The notes: generated from the letters alone by a model not told the origin. Counted from the first letter of the stretch, positions 34,291 through 45,595 are shown. The stretch is 64,000 nucleotides of DNA from Polytrichum commune (GCA_950295325.1 OX485809.1:21264001-21328000), one strand, 5' to 3'. Program-made: numbers and translations.

Positions 34291-36677
34291 TTCAATTTGC
34301 AATTACTGTCACTTGCCAAGTGAATTCTCATCCCAGTTTTAATCATCCATGACAATATTTCATCACAAGTTGCTGACAAGAGAAGGCAGGGTTTTGGGCA
34401 ATGGATGACCATCATCCATAATGATATTATGTTTAGTTACTCATAAGAAGTGTCATCCAAAAAGTTATCGTAGTGACATTAAATTCCATGTAAAACTAGA
34501 TATCATATTTATTGTAGTATACTATTCTTTAAGTTGATTTTTTTTTGATAGTGACCTCTATTGTCGTGTCAAGTATTGAAATGTACAATACCAAGATGAG
34601 ATCTTCAAAACTATCATTAAAGGTATTGCTCAAAAGCAAATGACTAAATCTGGTTCTGGATGTAAATTTCAAGACCTTAACTATTTTGAACATGATTTTT
34701 TTTCATGTTCTTTGAATTCATTATACACTTGAGGTCATCATTAATTACTTTTGTCAAAAATCAACACTTCAATGTAGTTTTAACTTGTTTAAAACAAAGT
34801 TTTGACAATCACTTGTTCAATATCACCACTTGCACACCCACTTGTATCACCTTCTAAAATATGTAGATTTTTTTTAAAATTTTTTTTGTTGACATAAATT
34901 GCTTGTTTCATAGATCAAATTCAAATTTCTCACAAAATTCAAATTTACTATTTTTAATCACTTTTAGTTGCATATGTGAAAGGATTAAGAGATGTCCACT
35001 TTATTGTGCTTGCACCTTGTAAGATGAGCATCTCATTTGCAAGGCCGATAAGTTAGATGTGGTGAACTTACACCTACAATCTTAGAGCCGTCATAAAACT
35101 TCATTGGATTTTAATGAACAATGGACTGAAGGTTCACCTAAGATTGATGTAGAGGGTAGGAGGCCGACTGCTCATTGGCCGAAATTGTTTGGGTAATTGG
35201 AGTGTCCATTGGTGGGGCCAAGCTAGGTTTGATAATGGAGTTGGCTGAAGCCGGGTTAGTATGTGGGAGCCCGAGTGTGGAGGGCGGGCTAGGACTATGA
35301 GCCTAGCAGTTGTTAAATGCCATTGGTTACAAGTCCAAAAAGGTTGACAGAGTGAGTTGGTTGCCAACATAGATTCAAATCGAGTTGTTTCTTGGGATTC
35401 ACACCTAGAGACTTTCATGTTGGCGTATTAGGGCCGGGGCATGTGGGCCCTGTGACCGGGAGAGGGTTCCTATGTAATGTTATGGTGCCATTCCAATAGT
35501 AAAAAAACAAAAAAAAGGTCTTACCAACACAACTATATATATAAATAAATAAAAAACACGATTGTAAAATTGACATGGACATGGTCCAAAGTAACACAAG
35601 ATATACAATCTTATCTTGTGTTATTGTGGACCACAACTTTTGTGTCGATTTTAAAACCGCGTTTTTAATCGAAACCCCTTTCCGCTTCCTTATTTCTACT
35701 TGTGTCGGCACATGGTTCCGCTCGCAAACTATATGTCCTGGATGAAGCCTGTCAGTAGTTTCTTTGTGTATGTGTGCATGCATATTCTGACATGACAACA
35801 GCGGCGGGCGCATGATTGTGTCATTAAGTTATGTGTAACTCATGTCTTCCCTAAAACCACGTCGCCAGATCCTTCACAAAACAACATAAATTACGTGGTT
35901 GCAGGCCAGGATGGGGAGTGGTATGGGCACTCGGCTGATGCGCGCCACATAACATAAGCAAATATATAAACGTATGAGTTAATTTGTCAACCATTCCACT
36001 GTTGGCATTGGAATTGAGTGGGTTTCAATTGTGGACAATCTTCTGCAGCAGGCTAAGTTAACTTATGTGCACGCTGGAGGGAAAACATCCATAGACTCAT
36101 TACAAAATGTCGGAAAGGAAATGATACGTAGGGTGTGTTGAACAATCACCTGGATTGCTTCCAAGAAGTTTACGTCCACGTTCGTTTGACACTTTGCATT
36201 TTACCATGGATGTAGATTGCTTGGAGGTGCGAGTAGATGACGTTAAGGTGGACACCTCCAACTTTGTGGAATCATCCAGCCGATGGATTCAAGCAGTAGA
36301 AGCTTGAGCATGTCAGCAATTGCAAGTCAAGATTAAAGAATTTGAAATCGTTGGAATCGGAGTTGAGGAAGGTGTTGATCTAGGTTTCGGAATCGGAGAT
36401 TGTTAGCTTCTCGGTTTGGTGTTAGAAGGGAGAACTCTTTTGTTGTTCAATGTTGTGTAAGTGGACGACATCACGAGCAGCTTCTACATGGGTCATTGGC
36501 CAATGTAAACCAAGTTTAATGCCAATATTGATTGTGTTATGTCTCTAAAATGGTCACGGGGAAGATAAATTGTTGGCGAACTAGCTTTTCATTTTAGAAT
36601 ACCTACAATACAAGTTGGTTGGTACCTCACAACCACATGTTGCCTCCTAATTTGCCCACCTCACTCACAAAAATCAA
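34291..36677. other. Intergenic with one imperfect hairpin
   Basis: At about 35548-35680 two arms, one with GGTCCAAAGTAACACAAGATA and the other with TATCTTGTGTTATTGTGGACC, form an imperfect stem that may be a small MITE. A 33-codon + frame near 36210 (MDVDCLEVRVDDVKVDTSNF) is unsupported. No gene is called. Confidence 0.4.
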
Positions 36678-36745
36678 GCGTGACATAGCTCGGTGGATAG
36701 CACTCCCAATTAGGAGGATGGTGGGCGTAGTTTGAATTTTGCGAA
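36678..36745 (+). ncRNA. Degenerate tRNA-like segment, possible SINE head
   Basis: TAGCTCGGTGGATAGCAC resembles a tRNA D-arm/A box. It is followed by CTCC-CAATTA-GGAG, an anticodon-stem-like hairpin with a 6-base loop, and AGTTTGAATTTTG, resembling a B box/T-arm (GGTTCGAATC). The loop size and B-box changes argue against a functional tRNA. A tRNA-derived SINE or an old tRNA pseudogene is more likely. Confidence 0.3.
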
Positions 36746-39700
36746 TGTGTCTAACCCAAATATCACCAAGGTGGTGGCCAAACTCATCATGTATTACTCA
36801 CCCACCAAATTAGAGCAATTGTATCGTTAATCAAAAGCCAAAAAATTAACTGATTTAGCCTCATATGCCTTTGGTTACTTAGTTTGAATTGTGTTGTCAT
36901 GGCTTGTTGCACCCGTGAAAATGAATTAATGCATGAACTATTCATGTAGCATATGGTCAACATACCATTGTTGATGATTGGTTGTTTAGAAATTCTTGAA
37001 CAATGATAGCGGTATTGTTTGTCCACCCTCACCATCTAGTTCCAAAATGTATACGAGATTGTTGCCCACAACCCCCCATATTTTGACACATTTGATGCAA
37101 TTTTGTTCTTGTGGGGATTGCAAGCAAGTGCATCCTCATGGGTACAATATAACCATCACATGTAGATGTTTTGTAGGAATAACTCCTTGTTGCACACATG
37201 ATCATTGTTTGAAATTTTTTGTGAAAAGCTTTTAGGCAAATTTCCACGTCTTGGTTGTTCAAGTGAAAGGAACTAGACTTTGTCGATGTCAACTAAAATT
37301 TGATGATCTCCAACATTTGATGGCTAAGCATTTATATGTTAAGAGGGCAAGGTGAATGAGCATATTGATGTCCTCTTGTGAAACATGCAAATTTACAATG
37401 TGTTTGTCATCCCATTCATCCATGGTCTACCTTTGTAAAAGTAGATTTATTAAGCTTTACACTTCAAGTTCCATAGGAAATGATATAAATCTTATAATCA
37501 TGTTTTTTAAACTACAAATGACAAGAGTATATAGCATTTATATAGGTGTTAAATACAATCATATCAAACTCAAATAGACATGTTTATTCAAACAAATTAT
37601 TTACCACATGCATGGAAGTCAATATCCGGTTCCATAGTAGTTAGGGAGCCTCCCCCCCCCCCAAACCCCTCTTTTGCTTTAAACTTCAGCTGCCTCATGC
37701 AATTTTGTGGACCACCAATTCTTGTTGGTTGAATATATTCACGAGGATTGGGGGGGGGGGGGGGGGGAGGGGGGTGTTTTGTCATTAATTGAATTTGTCG
37801 ACTTGGAGGGCACATGGGAATTGTGTCCTCAATGTGTACTAGAAATTACACAAAAGGAGTATTTAAGTAATTTATGACTTATAAATTGCATACTCGACCT
37901 TTGTTAAATCTCGCTTTGTATTGTGTATCTAATTTGGATATATCACATATATGCACACATCACTTATTTGTCATTGGTGTGTTATCATTTGACAAAGTCA
38001 CCTACATGTGAATACCAATTGATGATTTATCACCTCGATGTATCAATGATCATTGGTTATCTTAAAATTTGGCAACAAGTTTCCATGCATTTGACCTCAT
38101 CATATAATAAAACATGTTGAAGTGCTACACTTCATTTAAACTTCCCTTTGCAAGTGTTCTCTCCCAAAGTATACTATCCAAATCTCCCGGCATTAAAATC
38201 CCAAATAATTCCTTTTCTTTGGACTCGTCTAACACTTGCATCTCTACTTCAATTTTGAAACGTGAGATGCTAATATTTGAGATTTCACAATTCCTAACTG
38301 AATGATTTAATTTCTGAGCCGATCCAGCATCCAAAAATGTTGGTGGAGTCGGATGTGTCCACAAGAAGGTCACACAAGCACCAAGCTCCAAGACACATCT
38401 CCCATAAGACCAGAAGAGGAAAATGGGCATACAAAACTTGGCCAGTGTGCACATGTGGACTTTTATATATATAAATGCATATATAAATAAAATAAGCACG
38501 GTCATCCAAAAGTTGAAATTATGGCACAGGGGTAAAGTCCTATTGTTCCGTCACATCCCAAATTTGTTCGGATGCCATGTATTGGGGAAATCAAAGATAA
38601 CTTGGTGAGAGGAAACATCATATTCCAAGGAGCAGACTGAGAAGTATCTACACAGAGGGAACCCATATATAGATATTGAGTGTATGTCAACTCGGCCATG
38701 TGGACCCTGCATGATACTCACTTGCAATATGAAGGTTGTACATATGTGTATATATATACATATATATATGCACCAAACAATTCAGGGGCACCATTCTATG
38801 AAGTTATTTAGGGTGCATGATGCAATCTACTTCATCAGTCCCAGAAGTTGAGTAAGATCCTCTGGAACTATTATCAAGGCATATCAGCTTGGATACTAGT
38901 CGTATCACTTTTTATGTTTGCTTCACTTGTTAATACCATTGGATGGAATCGTGCAAATTTGAATTGGGGATCACTTGGACATTGTCTGAAATTGAACTCG
39001 GACAGAAGAAAAGAATTTTGGCTCTGTGTGGGTTTTGGGACAGACATAATCAATTACTCAGAGAATGGATCCCATGATGAAACTTGATTGCAATGTGGCA
39101 TAACTTGTGCATTCCTGCAAGGTCCCGATATAGTAAGCTAGTATATTATTATACTTAAGTTAGATGAATGCTATGTAAAGGACCAGCGTCTGTCATGGTG
39201 TGTTGAAATAACTTATTATGATGAATTTACTTTTAAAGATGGTTTGACTCCTGTCACTCGACATGTGTCTGTGATACATGGCTTGGTTAAGGCCACTAAA
39301 CAGACAGATCAGACCAACCTTTTCTAGTGGAGGGCCCTCAATTGAAAGCCATCCCAAGGGGGAAATCACTGGAATATAACTTATAGAAAGCAAGTTAGGT
39401 TTGCAGCCATGCTTGAAAAGCCACTGCCAAGTCTGCACTTCTAAAGCTTGTAGAACAGTAGTGTGTCAAGGGGCTTCTCGCAGGATATTGTGTAGATGAA
39501 TCATGACTATCTACCATCAGAAACTAGTGGGCCCTAGCTTAGTGGCTTGACATGTGTCTTTACTGTGATGCACCTTTTGTTCTTGCTACACTTTAAAATG
39601 AGCCACTTAACCACCCGCATACCTTATTCAGCAAGTTGGTGGAGGCCACACCATCCGGTAACTAATGCGATTTGGAGCTACATTTGCTTCAATAGTGCTG

Positions 39701-40343
39701 GAGCACCCCCGAAGTCATGGCATAGGAACACATTTGCAGGAAAGCAAAGAATAACAATGCTGGGTGAATTTGGTGATCATGTGACATCCCTGTATTGCCA
39801 TCAAGGGCGAATTGGACTATAGTGTGGCTTTAACATGTGTTGGAGCACAAAACCGTATAGTGAATCGTGATGATACACCATCATGTAATTTACTTACAAC
39901 CAATTTCAGCGTACATTGATAAATGTTATGTTTGTGTTCTATACTAACTTATATTAGTGGAAGTCCACCAGGCTGGTTGGAGCTACCACTTAAAGTGCCC
40001 CAAAGTCGTAGCATGGAAAAATAAGGAAGACCAAGCCCAAGGAAAAGGAATGCCTGCAGCATGCAACCTTCACTTTCAAATGTACACTTTCATATAAGAT
40101 AGGCAAACATGACGGTTTACCCGGTCATATATCACTAACCTTCAACTTAGTGGTGGGACATCTTTACCTAATCTTTAAGTGATATGGGACATATTTCCAA
40201 AACCAAACTTTCTGATTGCCTCAATTCTATGGTCAGATTCATCGATACTCTTCGCTGCATCTAACTTTTATGAGTTATATGTGAATCCTTCATGATTATT
40301 TGAATGGTCCAATTTTATCTAGTAATAATTAAAGTTTGTGCTA
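36746..40343. other. Intergenic, no recognised gene
   Basis: It contains C11 at 37652-37662 and G18 at 37750-37767, which lie 88 bp apart and could base-pair. The region 38500-40250 is somewhat more balanced in composition, with frames at 38848-39087 and 39547-39822, but no motif or splice chain is convincing. Confidence 0.4.
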
Positions 40344-40670
40344 CTACACTAAATAGGTAGATTAGTGTTGGAAACACTAATAGTCGACGAAAACGCTAAA
40401 TGTAAATTGTCTCTATAGTGTTAGAACACTAAATGTCAACTCTAACACTATTTGTACCAAGTAGTAACTTTAAATATTTACATGAGCGCATTTAGTGTTA
40501 GATGATATTTTGTAAATCTTGGAATGAAGAATTGAAGGAAGAAGAATATGAGAACCTCGTAAAAGGTATAATTTGTTCAAACCCTATTCAAGCACTAATT
40601 GTAATATCAATTGAAAATTAGTGTTTTAGGTAACTATTGCATCTAACACTAATCTACCTATTTAGTGTAG
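40344..40670. mobile_element. MITE family D, copy 2 (327 bp, inverted orientation)
   Basis: It has the same 20-bp perfect ends as the element at 12848-13253 (CTACACTAAATAGGTAGATT and complement). The left half matches the inverted right half of copy 1, for instance GGAAACACTAATAGTCGACG. It is about 80 bp shorter because of an internal deletion. Two members in one window mark an active or formerly active family. Confidence 0.85.
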
Positions 40671-41173
40671 TCAATAAATTAGAGTTGGAGCAATTTGTCT
40701 TAGTGGAGGCCAATTTCACATGCAATAGGGAGTTGTTGTACACAAACCTACCTCTCATCCACTCATGTCAAAAACTTGCCCTCCATATGTTTGTGATTAC
40801 TTCATCACAAATGTGTCTTGGTAAACTAATTTGATGTATATGAAGTCAATCTCAACCACATATCAACTTCAAAACTTTCACCACTGGAGTACATGCTATT
40901 TCCATGCATTTTCATTGGATGAATAAGTACACTAGTGTGCACTAACTCCTTCTCACCAACGTCATATATGCACATCCCATGAAAATGCCATGATGCAGCC
41001 AAACTTGGGTTGCCAAGAGACACTCCCACAATACACCAAAATGTCAACTCACAATATATGAGGTAAATTGTCAAATGGCTTGACACGCATTAGGTCTATC
41101 TATTACATACAATGGTGAGGCTTGGAGTTGCTAAACAACTAATTTATTTTATGGAAAGCCAAAAGTCACCAAC
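40671..41173. other. Intergenic, no recognised gene
   Basis: An 86-codon minus frame at 40826-41086 has no motif. Nothing else is seen. Confidence 0.4.
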
Positions 41174-41176
41174 TAA

Positions 41177-41369
41177 TGCCTTGCCCACACATATTGGTGG
41201 ACGTAGCTAGTGGTTGGCTCCCCCAATAAGGGTGGCTTTTTCGTTTGCTTAGCCGATGAATAGGTAAAACCTCACTACATCACATCTAGTCGTTGGTTAA
41301 AAATGAGGAAAAAGTCACCCATATTGGTGGGAGTTGTCCACTGGTTATGCAATATGTGTGGACGGGGCA
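41177..41369. mobile_element. Short MITE, 193 bp, with TAA flanks
   Basis: The ends TGCCTTGCCCACACATATT and AATATGTGTGGACGGGGCA are inverted matches with two differences. Complementarity continues imperfectly inward through CTCCCNCCAATA and GGGTGNCTTTTTC-like words. TAA occurs on both sides (41174-41176 and 41370-41372), a possible 3-bp TSD. No coding content. Confidence 0.65.
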
Positions 41370-41569
41370 TAAGATATGTGGGCCTTCAACTAATTCCTCT
41401 TCTTAATTGGACACTTACACTTGTGTGATATACTCTAAAGCTTATGATAAAGAAGGACACTTCATAAGACACATGTTACGATGTGATTGGACTACTATGT
41501 GCTCACACTACATCAATCATCAAAGGTTCATTTGTCAACATGCTTAGAAGGGCATGTGTGATCACTTAC

Positions 41570-42290
41570 ATATAAAGACAACCTTCATTATAACATCTGG
41601 TATCTCAATTTCGATCCCAATTTTGGGAATGGTAGTTTGCATGATTCGCAATTGCTAACTAGGCATAACAATTCGGTCCAATCCATTGGTCCAGATTAAT
41701 TCGTGAGGAGTACAATTGCCCACCGTAGGGCTAAAATACACCTTAAGGCAAAAGCCACAAGCTTAAGAGCTTGGGAAGCCACACGACAACTGATGATGAG
41801 AACCTACTGAGATGTTGATTTAGACCTTCACTATACGTTCAAATATTTATATAAGTGGAAATGCCCCATGCGATTACTTCAAAAATATATATAAAATGAA
41901 TATTCATTTTAACCCTAGTAACTTCTGCATCTACATTCCAGTCTTGAAACTTACAATGACCACTTGCATGATTGCGATTGCTAACTAGATGAAACAATTC
42001 ATAGTCCAATCCAATGGTAATTGTTTGGGGGGGCCACGAGGGGGGGGGGGTGAAGGGCTAAGGGCGATATATTTTAAAGCAGAAGCAACAAGTGTGAGAA
42101 CATTGATATTACGCATGCATAGTTTGACTATATACTAGGTGTAATTGTCAACCCAGTTAGTAAGACATGTGAGATTGCTTGTAAACAAAGATATCTTCAC
42201 TTTGACCTCTAGTGACTTTTGCATCTCAACTTTCATCCCCAAACTAGGAATGATATTTTGCGTGATCGACAACTACACTAAATAATGCTA
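41570..42290. repeat. Diverged direct repeats (three copies, about 310-bp spacing)
   Basis: Segments at about 41570-41790, 41880-42110 and 42170-42290 share, in order, a CTTCA(C/T)T..AACC-like lead, CATCT..A.TTC.ATC, GATTGCTAACTAG, CAATTC..GTCCAATCC.(A)TTGGT and GGGCTAA. Divergence is high. A G11 run lies at 42040-42050 within the second copy. Confidence 0.55.
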
Positions 42291-42487
42291 TTATTGTGGG
42301 ACGCATTAACTTTCTAGGGCTCCTACTAGTTCTCTCAATGAGAATTAATTTGGACCACATTAATTTCCAAACCACTCTGAATTTGTAGTAGAAAAATAGC
42401 GTGGACCATATTAATTGTTTATTTTCTAGAAAATTAGTGTGGATAATTATTTACTTTTATGTTTTTTTTGGTCCTATAACTAGTATT

Positions 42488-43072
42488 CACACATGCTCTC
42501 AAGTCCTAAGGATGGCATGGATGCTTGGATGCTAAGGTGAGGCTTGGGACTTGTGTTGGAAGTTGGGTTGAGCAAAAAGCTAGTCCCAACTGTCGACACA
42601 AGTCCCGTGAACATTGTTGCATAAAATCATCAAGGTCCGATTTTGATGATAACTAACCACATTTTGAGGGTTTCTTGAGGCTCAAAAGTTGGGACCTTGC
42701 CTCCATGTTGGGACTTACTAACATGAGGGGGACTTGGGACTTGGGACTTGGGACTCCATGTGAACCGGCCCCTCGAGACCAAAGGGACACCACCATACAC
42801 CCCTGAACTCATGAGAGCAAACTTGTTGAGAGCTTGGGTCCCGTGAACATTGTTGCATAAAATACTCAAGGTCCGACTTTGATGATAACTAACCACATTT
42901 TGAGGGTTTCTTGAGGCTCAAAAGTTGGGACCTCGCCTCCATGTTAGGAATTACTAACATGAGGGGGACTTGGGACTTGAGACTCCATGTGAACCGGCCC
43001 CTCAAGACCAAAGGGTCACCACCATACACCCCTGAACTCATGAGAGCAAACTTGTGGAGAGCTTGGGAATAC
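42488..43072. repeat. Tandem duplication, about 230-bp units rich in TGGGACTT
   Basis: The unit at 42608-42835 is repeated at 42837-43072 with about 95% similarity by eye (shared CATTGTTGCATAAAAT, CCACATTTTGAGGGTTTC, CCATGTGAACCGGCCCCTC and CACCCCTGAACTCATGAGAG). A third, more diverged copy with its 5' lead-in lies at 43505-43805. TGGGACTT is internally repeated in the first copy. The function is unknown. Confidence 0.85.
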
Positions 43073-43330
43073 GGCATGCGGCAGGGGATGATGAGCATGC
43101 ATCGGAGGCTACTAGAGCGAGATGCTGATCCAGGCGTCCTCCTGCACCGGATGAGCACTTTGGCAGAAGAGCAGGAGTCATAAAGGGAGCCGTGTGCGGG
43201 GAGAGAGGGAAGGGCGTGTGAGGTGAGGCCAACAAGTGGGCAGCGTGAAAGATGGGCCGAATGCAGGCTGGGACGCCGCTCATGATCTTCAGGCCCCTCG
43301 CGAGTCGCTAGGAACGAGTGAAAGAGTAGT
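43073..43330 (+). other. GC-rich insert between repeat copies, possibly captured exon
   Basis: Right after the second repeat unit, composition rises in GC. A + frame running out of the repeat continues WEYGMRQGMMSMHRRLLERD and ends at 43183 with MSTLAEEQES. It reads like charged helical protein sequence and is absent from the first copy. It could be a gene fragment captured by the repeat. No family is recognised. Confidence 0.25.
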
Positions 43331-43504
43331 AGCCTACAGGGGAGCCGGATCAGTGCACTCTTGTGGCTATGGCTCTATGCGCAGATGGATGGGAGGGTGT
43401 AACTAAGTTAGCTAAGGGTGGGTTAATCACATGGGCCCCAAGTCCTAAGTCCCAAGCCACTTGAGGTCAATCCGTGCGATCTCAACCACTGAGATCATGA
43501 CACT
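43331..43504. other. Intergenic spacer
   Basis: No gene seen. It contains GGGCCCCAAGTCCTAAGTCCC, a relative in inverse sense of the neighbouring TGGGACTT repeats. Confidence 0.3.
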
Positions 43505-43805
43505 TACCACTTCACAAGTCTCAAGTCCCAGGGATGACATGGATGCCTACATGGCAACATTTGTTTGGAGGTGAGGCGAGGGGAGGGGAGGGACTTGTGT
43601 TGATTGTTGGGTTGAACAAAAAGTTAGACCCAACTCTCAACACAAGTCTCGCTGCGAATATTTTTACATGAAATGATCAAGATCCAACTTTTATGATAGT
43701 CATCCATAGTTTAGTGGTTTCTTGAGGTTCAAAAGTCGGGACTTTTGCCTCCGTGTTGGGACTTGTTAACATGAGTGGGATTTGGGACCCCATGTGAACC
43801 GGTCC
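43505..43805. repeat. Third, diverged copy of the TGGGACTT repeat
   Basis: It follows the same order as 42488-42800: CAAGTCYYA-GGATG-CATGGATG, GGGACTTGTGTTG, GTTGGGTTGA-CAAAAAG, CAACACAAGTC, TTTCTTGAGG-TCAAAAGT and CATGTGAACCGG. It differs at many positions. Confidence 0.75.
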
Positions 43806-43859
43806 TTAGACAATCTCCATGAAAAAATGAGGAAGTTGAAGGTTACTATCATTTCTATC

Positions 43860-43881
43860 TTCTATATATATATATATATAT
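43860..43881. repeat. (TA)n microsatellite
   Basis: A TA dinucleotide run of about 20 bp. Confidence 0.9.
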
Positions 43882-44246
43882 GGTTTTTTTGACATGGTAT
43901 CATCGGTGAAAGCAACACATCCATCAACATCCTAAACACTAGGACATAGTTGATGAATTGTGGGGATTATGGGCCCAGAGCGCACTTCTCATAAATCAAC
44001 AAGGGGTTGAGCACGTGGGCCACATAACTAGAGTTGTCTCAAATCTACAATGTTCATATATTTGATTCAACTCTAATGACATGAGGGGGGGGGGTGGGGC
44101 GTCGTGAAAGTGATGAGACATTAGCACCACTTCATTTTGCATGTCTTGGGCTCGGACCCAATCCTAGTGTGAACTCACTCAAGGGTCCGATTTGTTTCGT
44201 AGGATTGCTTGCTTTTGGAGTTGAATCTTTGGTCTGAAGCAGCCCT

Positions 44247-44253
44247 TATATAG
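44247..44253 (+). promoter_or_regulatory. TATA-like box upstream of the GC-rich leader
   Basis: TATATAG is followed about 10 bp later by a CT-rich stretch (CTGTCTCCCCTCC) resembling a plant initiation region. It is placed just before composition becomes GC-rich, about 1.4 kb before the MADS start codon. Assignment to that gene assumes a long or spliced leader. Confidence 0.3.
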
Positions 44254-44377
44254 TCTGTCTCCCCTCCATAAGTGAATTGTTTCTTCTTTTAATAGGAATG
44301 TAAACCACGTAGGGGGGTAACACTGTGCTCCCAACTTTTGAACCCACCGTGGATGCACAGTGTGGGGTAAGAAAGTT

Positions 44378-44392
44378 GGGAGGGAGGGAGGG
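44378..44392 (+). other. G-quadruplex motif (GGGA)n
   Basis: Four GGG runs (44378-44380, 44382-44384, 44386-44388, 44390-44392) are separated by single A bases, on the sense strand of the MADS gene. If within the leader it could affect translation; if upstream, transcription. Confidence 0.75.
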
Positions 44393-44730
44393 AGGCTGGT
44401 AAGAATAAAAGGAAGGAGGGGAAGGAGTCAAAGGGGAGTCCCAGGGAAGCTTGGCGCGGCAGGGCGTGCGCAGGGAGGCAGGCGGGCGATGGGGCCCAGC
44501 ACCACTCTAGTCGCGAGCGCGAGGGGGTGGGCCTGCAAGCCAAGCCAAGCCAAGCCAAGCCCAGCCCAAGGCAAGGCAAGGCAAGCGAAGCCAAGCCATG
44601 AGCGGGAGAGGGGGGAGGGAGCAGGCGGCGCGCTTCGCAGCCTGGCTGCCGCCTACCGACGCCGCTCGGTCATGATGTGCGAGGAGGGGAGAGGGGAGGG
44701 AGCGATGGGCATGATGGCGATGAATCATCA

Positions 44731-44790
44731 TCGATGGTGATGGTGATGGTGATGATGATGGTGATGGTGATGATGATGGTGATGATGAGG
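44731..44790. repeat. (GATGGT)n triplet repeat
   Basis: Alternating GAT and GGT triplets over about 60 bp in the leader region. Confidence 0.9.
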
Positions 44791-44800
44791 ATGCGGCCCC

Positions 44801-44831
44801 CGAGAGGTAAGGAGAGGTAAGGAAAGGTAAG
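44801..44831 (+). repeat. Three tandem 10-bp units with splice-donor consensus
   Basis: GAGAGGTAAG, then GAGAGGTAAG, then GAAAGGTAAG. Each contains AG|GTAAG, the plant 5' splice consensus, on the gene's sense strand. They might offer alternative donors for a leader intron. Confidence 0.7.
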
Positions 44832-45278
44832 CCGGCGAGGAGGAGGAGAAAGTGGGATGCGAGCAAGGGCCGCAGGAGGGGGAGGAGGAGCTGCGGCTGA
44901 GGAGCAGGGGCCCACCTCATTGGCGAGCCCGGGGAGTCCTAGAGAGCTCCAAGCTGCGGCTGCTCAGCAGTGCCAGCCAGCCTCTTTCTCTCGCGCTCGC
45001 TCCCCCTTTTCTCTCTTGTCTCTTGTGCAACGCGCGGGCCCTCCCACTCCTCTGATCACGCAGGGGAGGGATCACTAGGCTCTAGTCTGGAGTCTGGGGT
45101 TTTTCATCTAAGTCGGACTGAAAGAGGAGGGGGCGAACAACGAGGTAAACCGTCTTCCATCCGTCGGCCCGTTCCCATCTTTCGGACGTGTGCGCGGGTG
45201 CTGGTACAGGTGCTCCATCTTCCTCATCTTCCCTTCCATCTGCCCGGCCAGCCTCCCTCGGAGCTAACCCAGGCGGTC

Positions 45279-45284
45279 ATGTAG
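45279..45284 (+). promoter_or_regulatory. Start-stop upstream ORF (ATGTAG)
   Basis: An ATG followed directly by TAG, 385 bp upstream of the main ATG. Minimal start-stop elements can stall ribosomes in plant leaders. Relevance depends on its being in the mature 5' UTR. Confidence 0.35.
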
Positions 45285-45481
45285 AGGGAAGGGGCGACCA
45301 CACAACTCGTCCGGCGCCGCGCGCGAGAGAGGGAGAGAGAGAGAGAGAGACACACGGAGAGGGAGAGTGAAAGACACGAAGAACGACGAGAGAGGCGAAG
45401 AACGAGAGCGAGAGAGAAAGAAGGGGGCTAAGTGAAGCGAAGTTAGATTGTGAGGGATTAGTTCCTAGTGCAGGTGTGCTC

Positions 45482-45595
45482 ATGCAAATGCTGTCGACTG
45501 GGCCTCAAGGTGTGCGTGCTCGTGCCGAGGTTTGGGTTGTGGGTGCTGCTGCTACCATAGCCGAGCGCGTCGTGGCTGGAGCGGTGAAGTGGTGA
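45482..45595 (+). promoter_or_regulatory. Upstream ORF, 37 codons
   Basis: Starts ATGCAAATGCTG and ends TGA at 45595, 68 bp before the MADS start codon and in another frame. The peptide begins MQMLSTGPQGVRARAEVWVV. If present in the mRNA it would reduce initiation at the MADS ATG. It is not recognised as a conserved peptide. Confidence 0.4.

Noticed and set aside
36210-36310. 33-codon frame MDVDCLEVRVDDVKVDTSNF as a small peptide gene
   Set aside because: Length is within chance expectation and there is no supporting context.
41570-42290. Direct repeats as a CRISPR-like or satellite array
   Set aside because: Only three long, highly diverged copies; no short regular repeats with unique spacers, and the host is a plant nucleus.
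43893-43905. TGGTATCATCGG as a retrotransposon primer-binding site
   Set aside because: It departs from the usual TGGTATCAGAGC and no LTR or gag follows.
44507-44920. Ser/Pro-rich minus-strand frames of 80-137 codons
   Set aside because: Low-complexity shadows of the GC-rich leader and its simple repeats; no motif or splice context.
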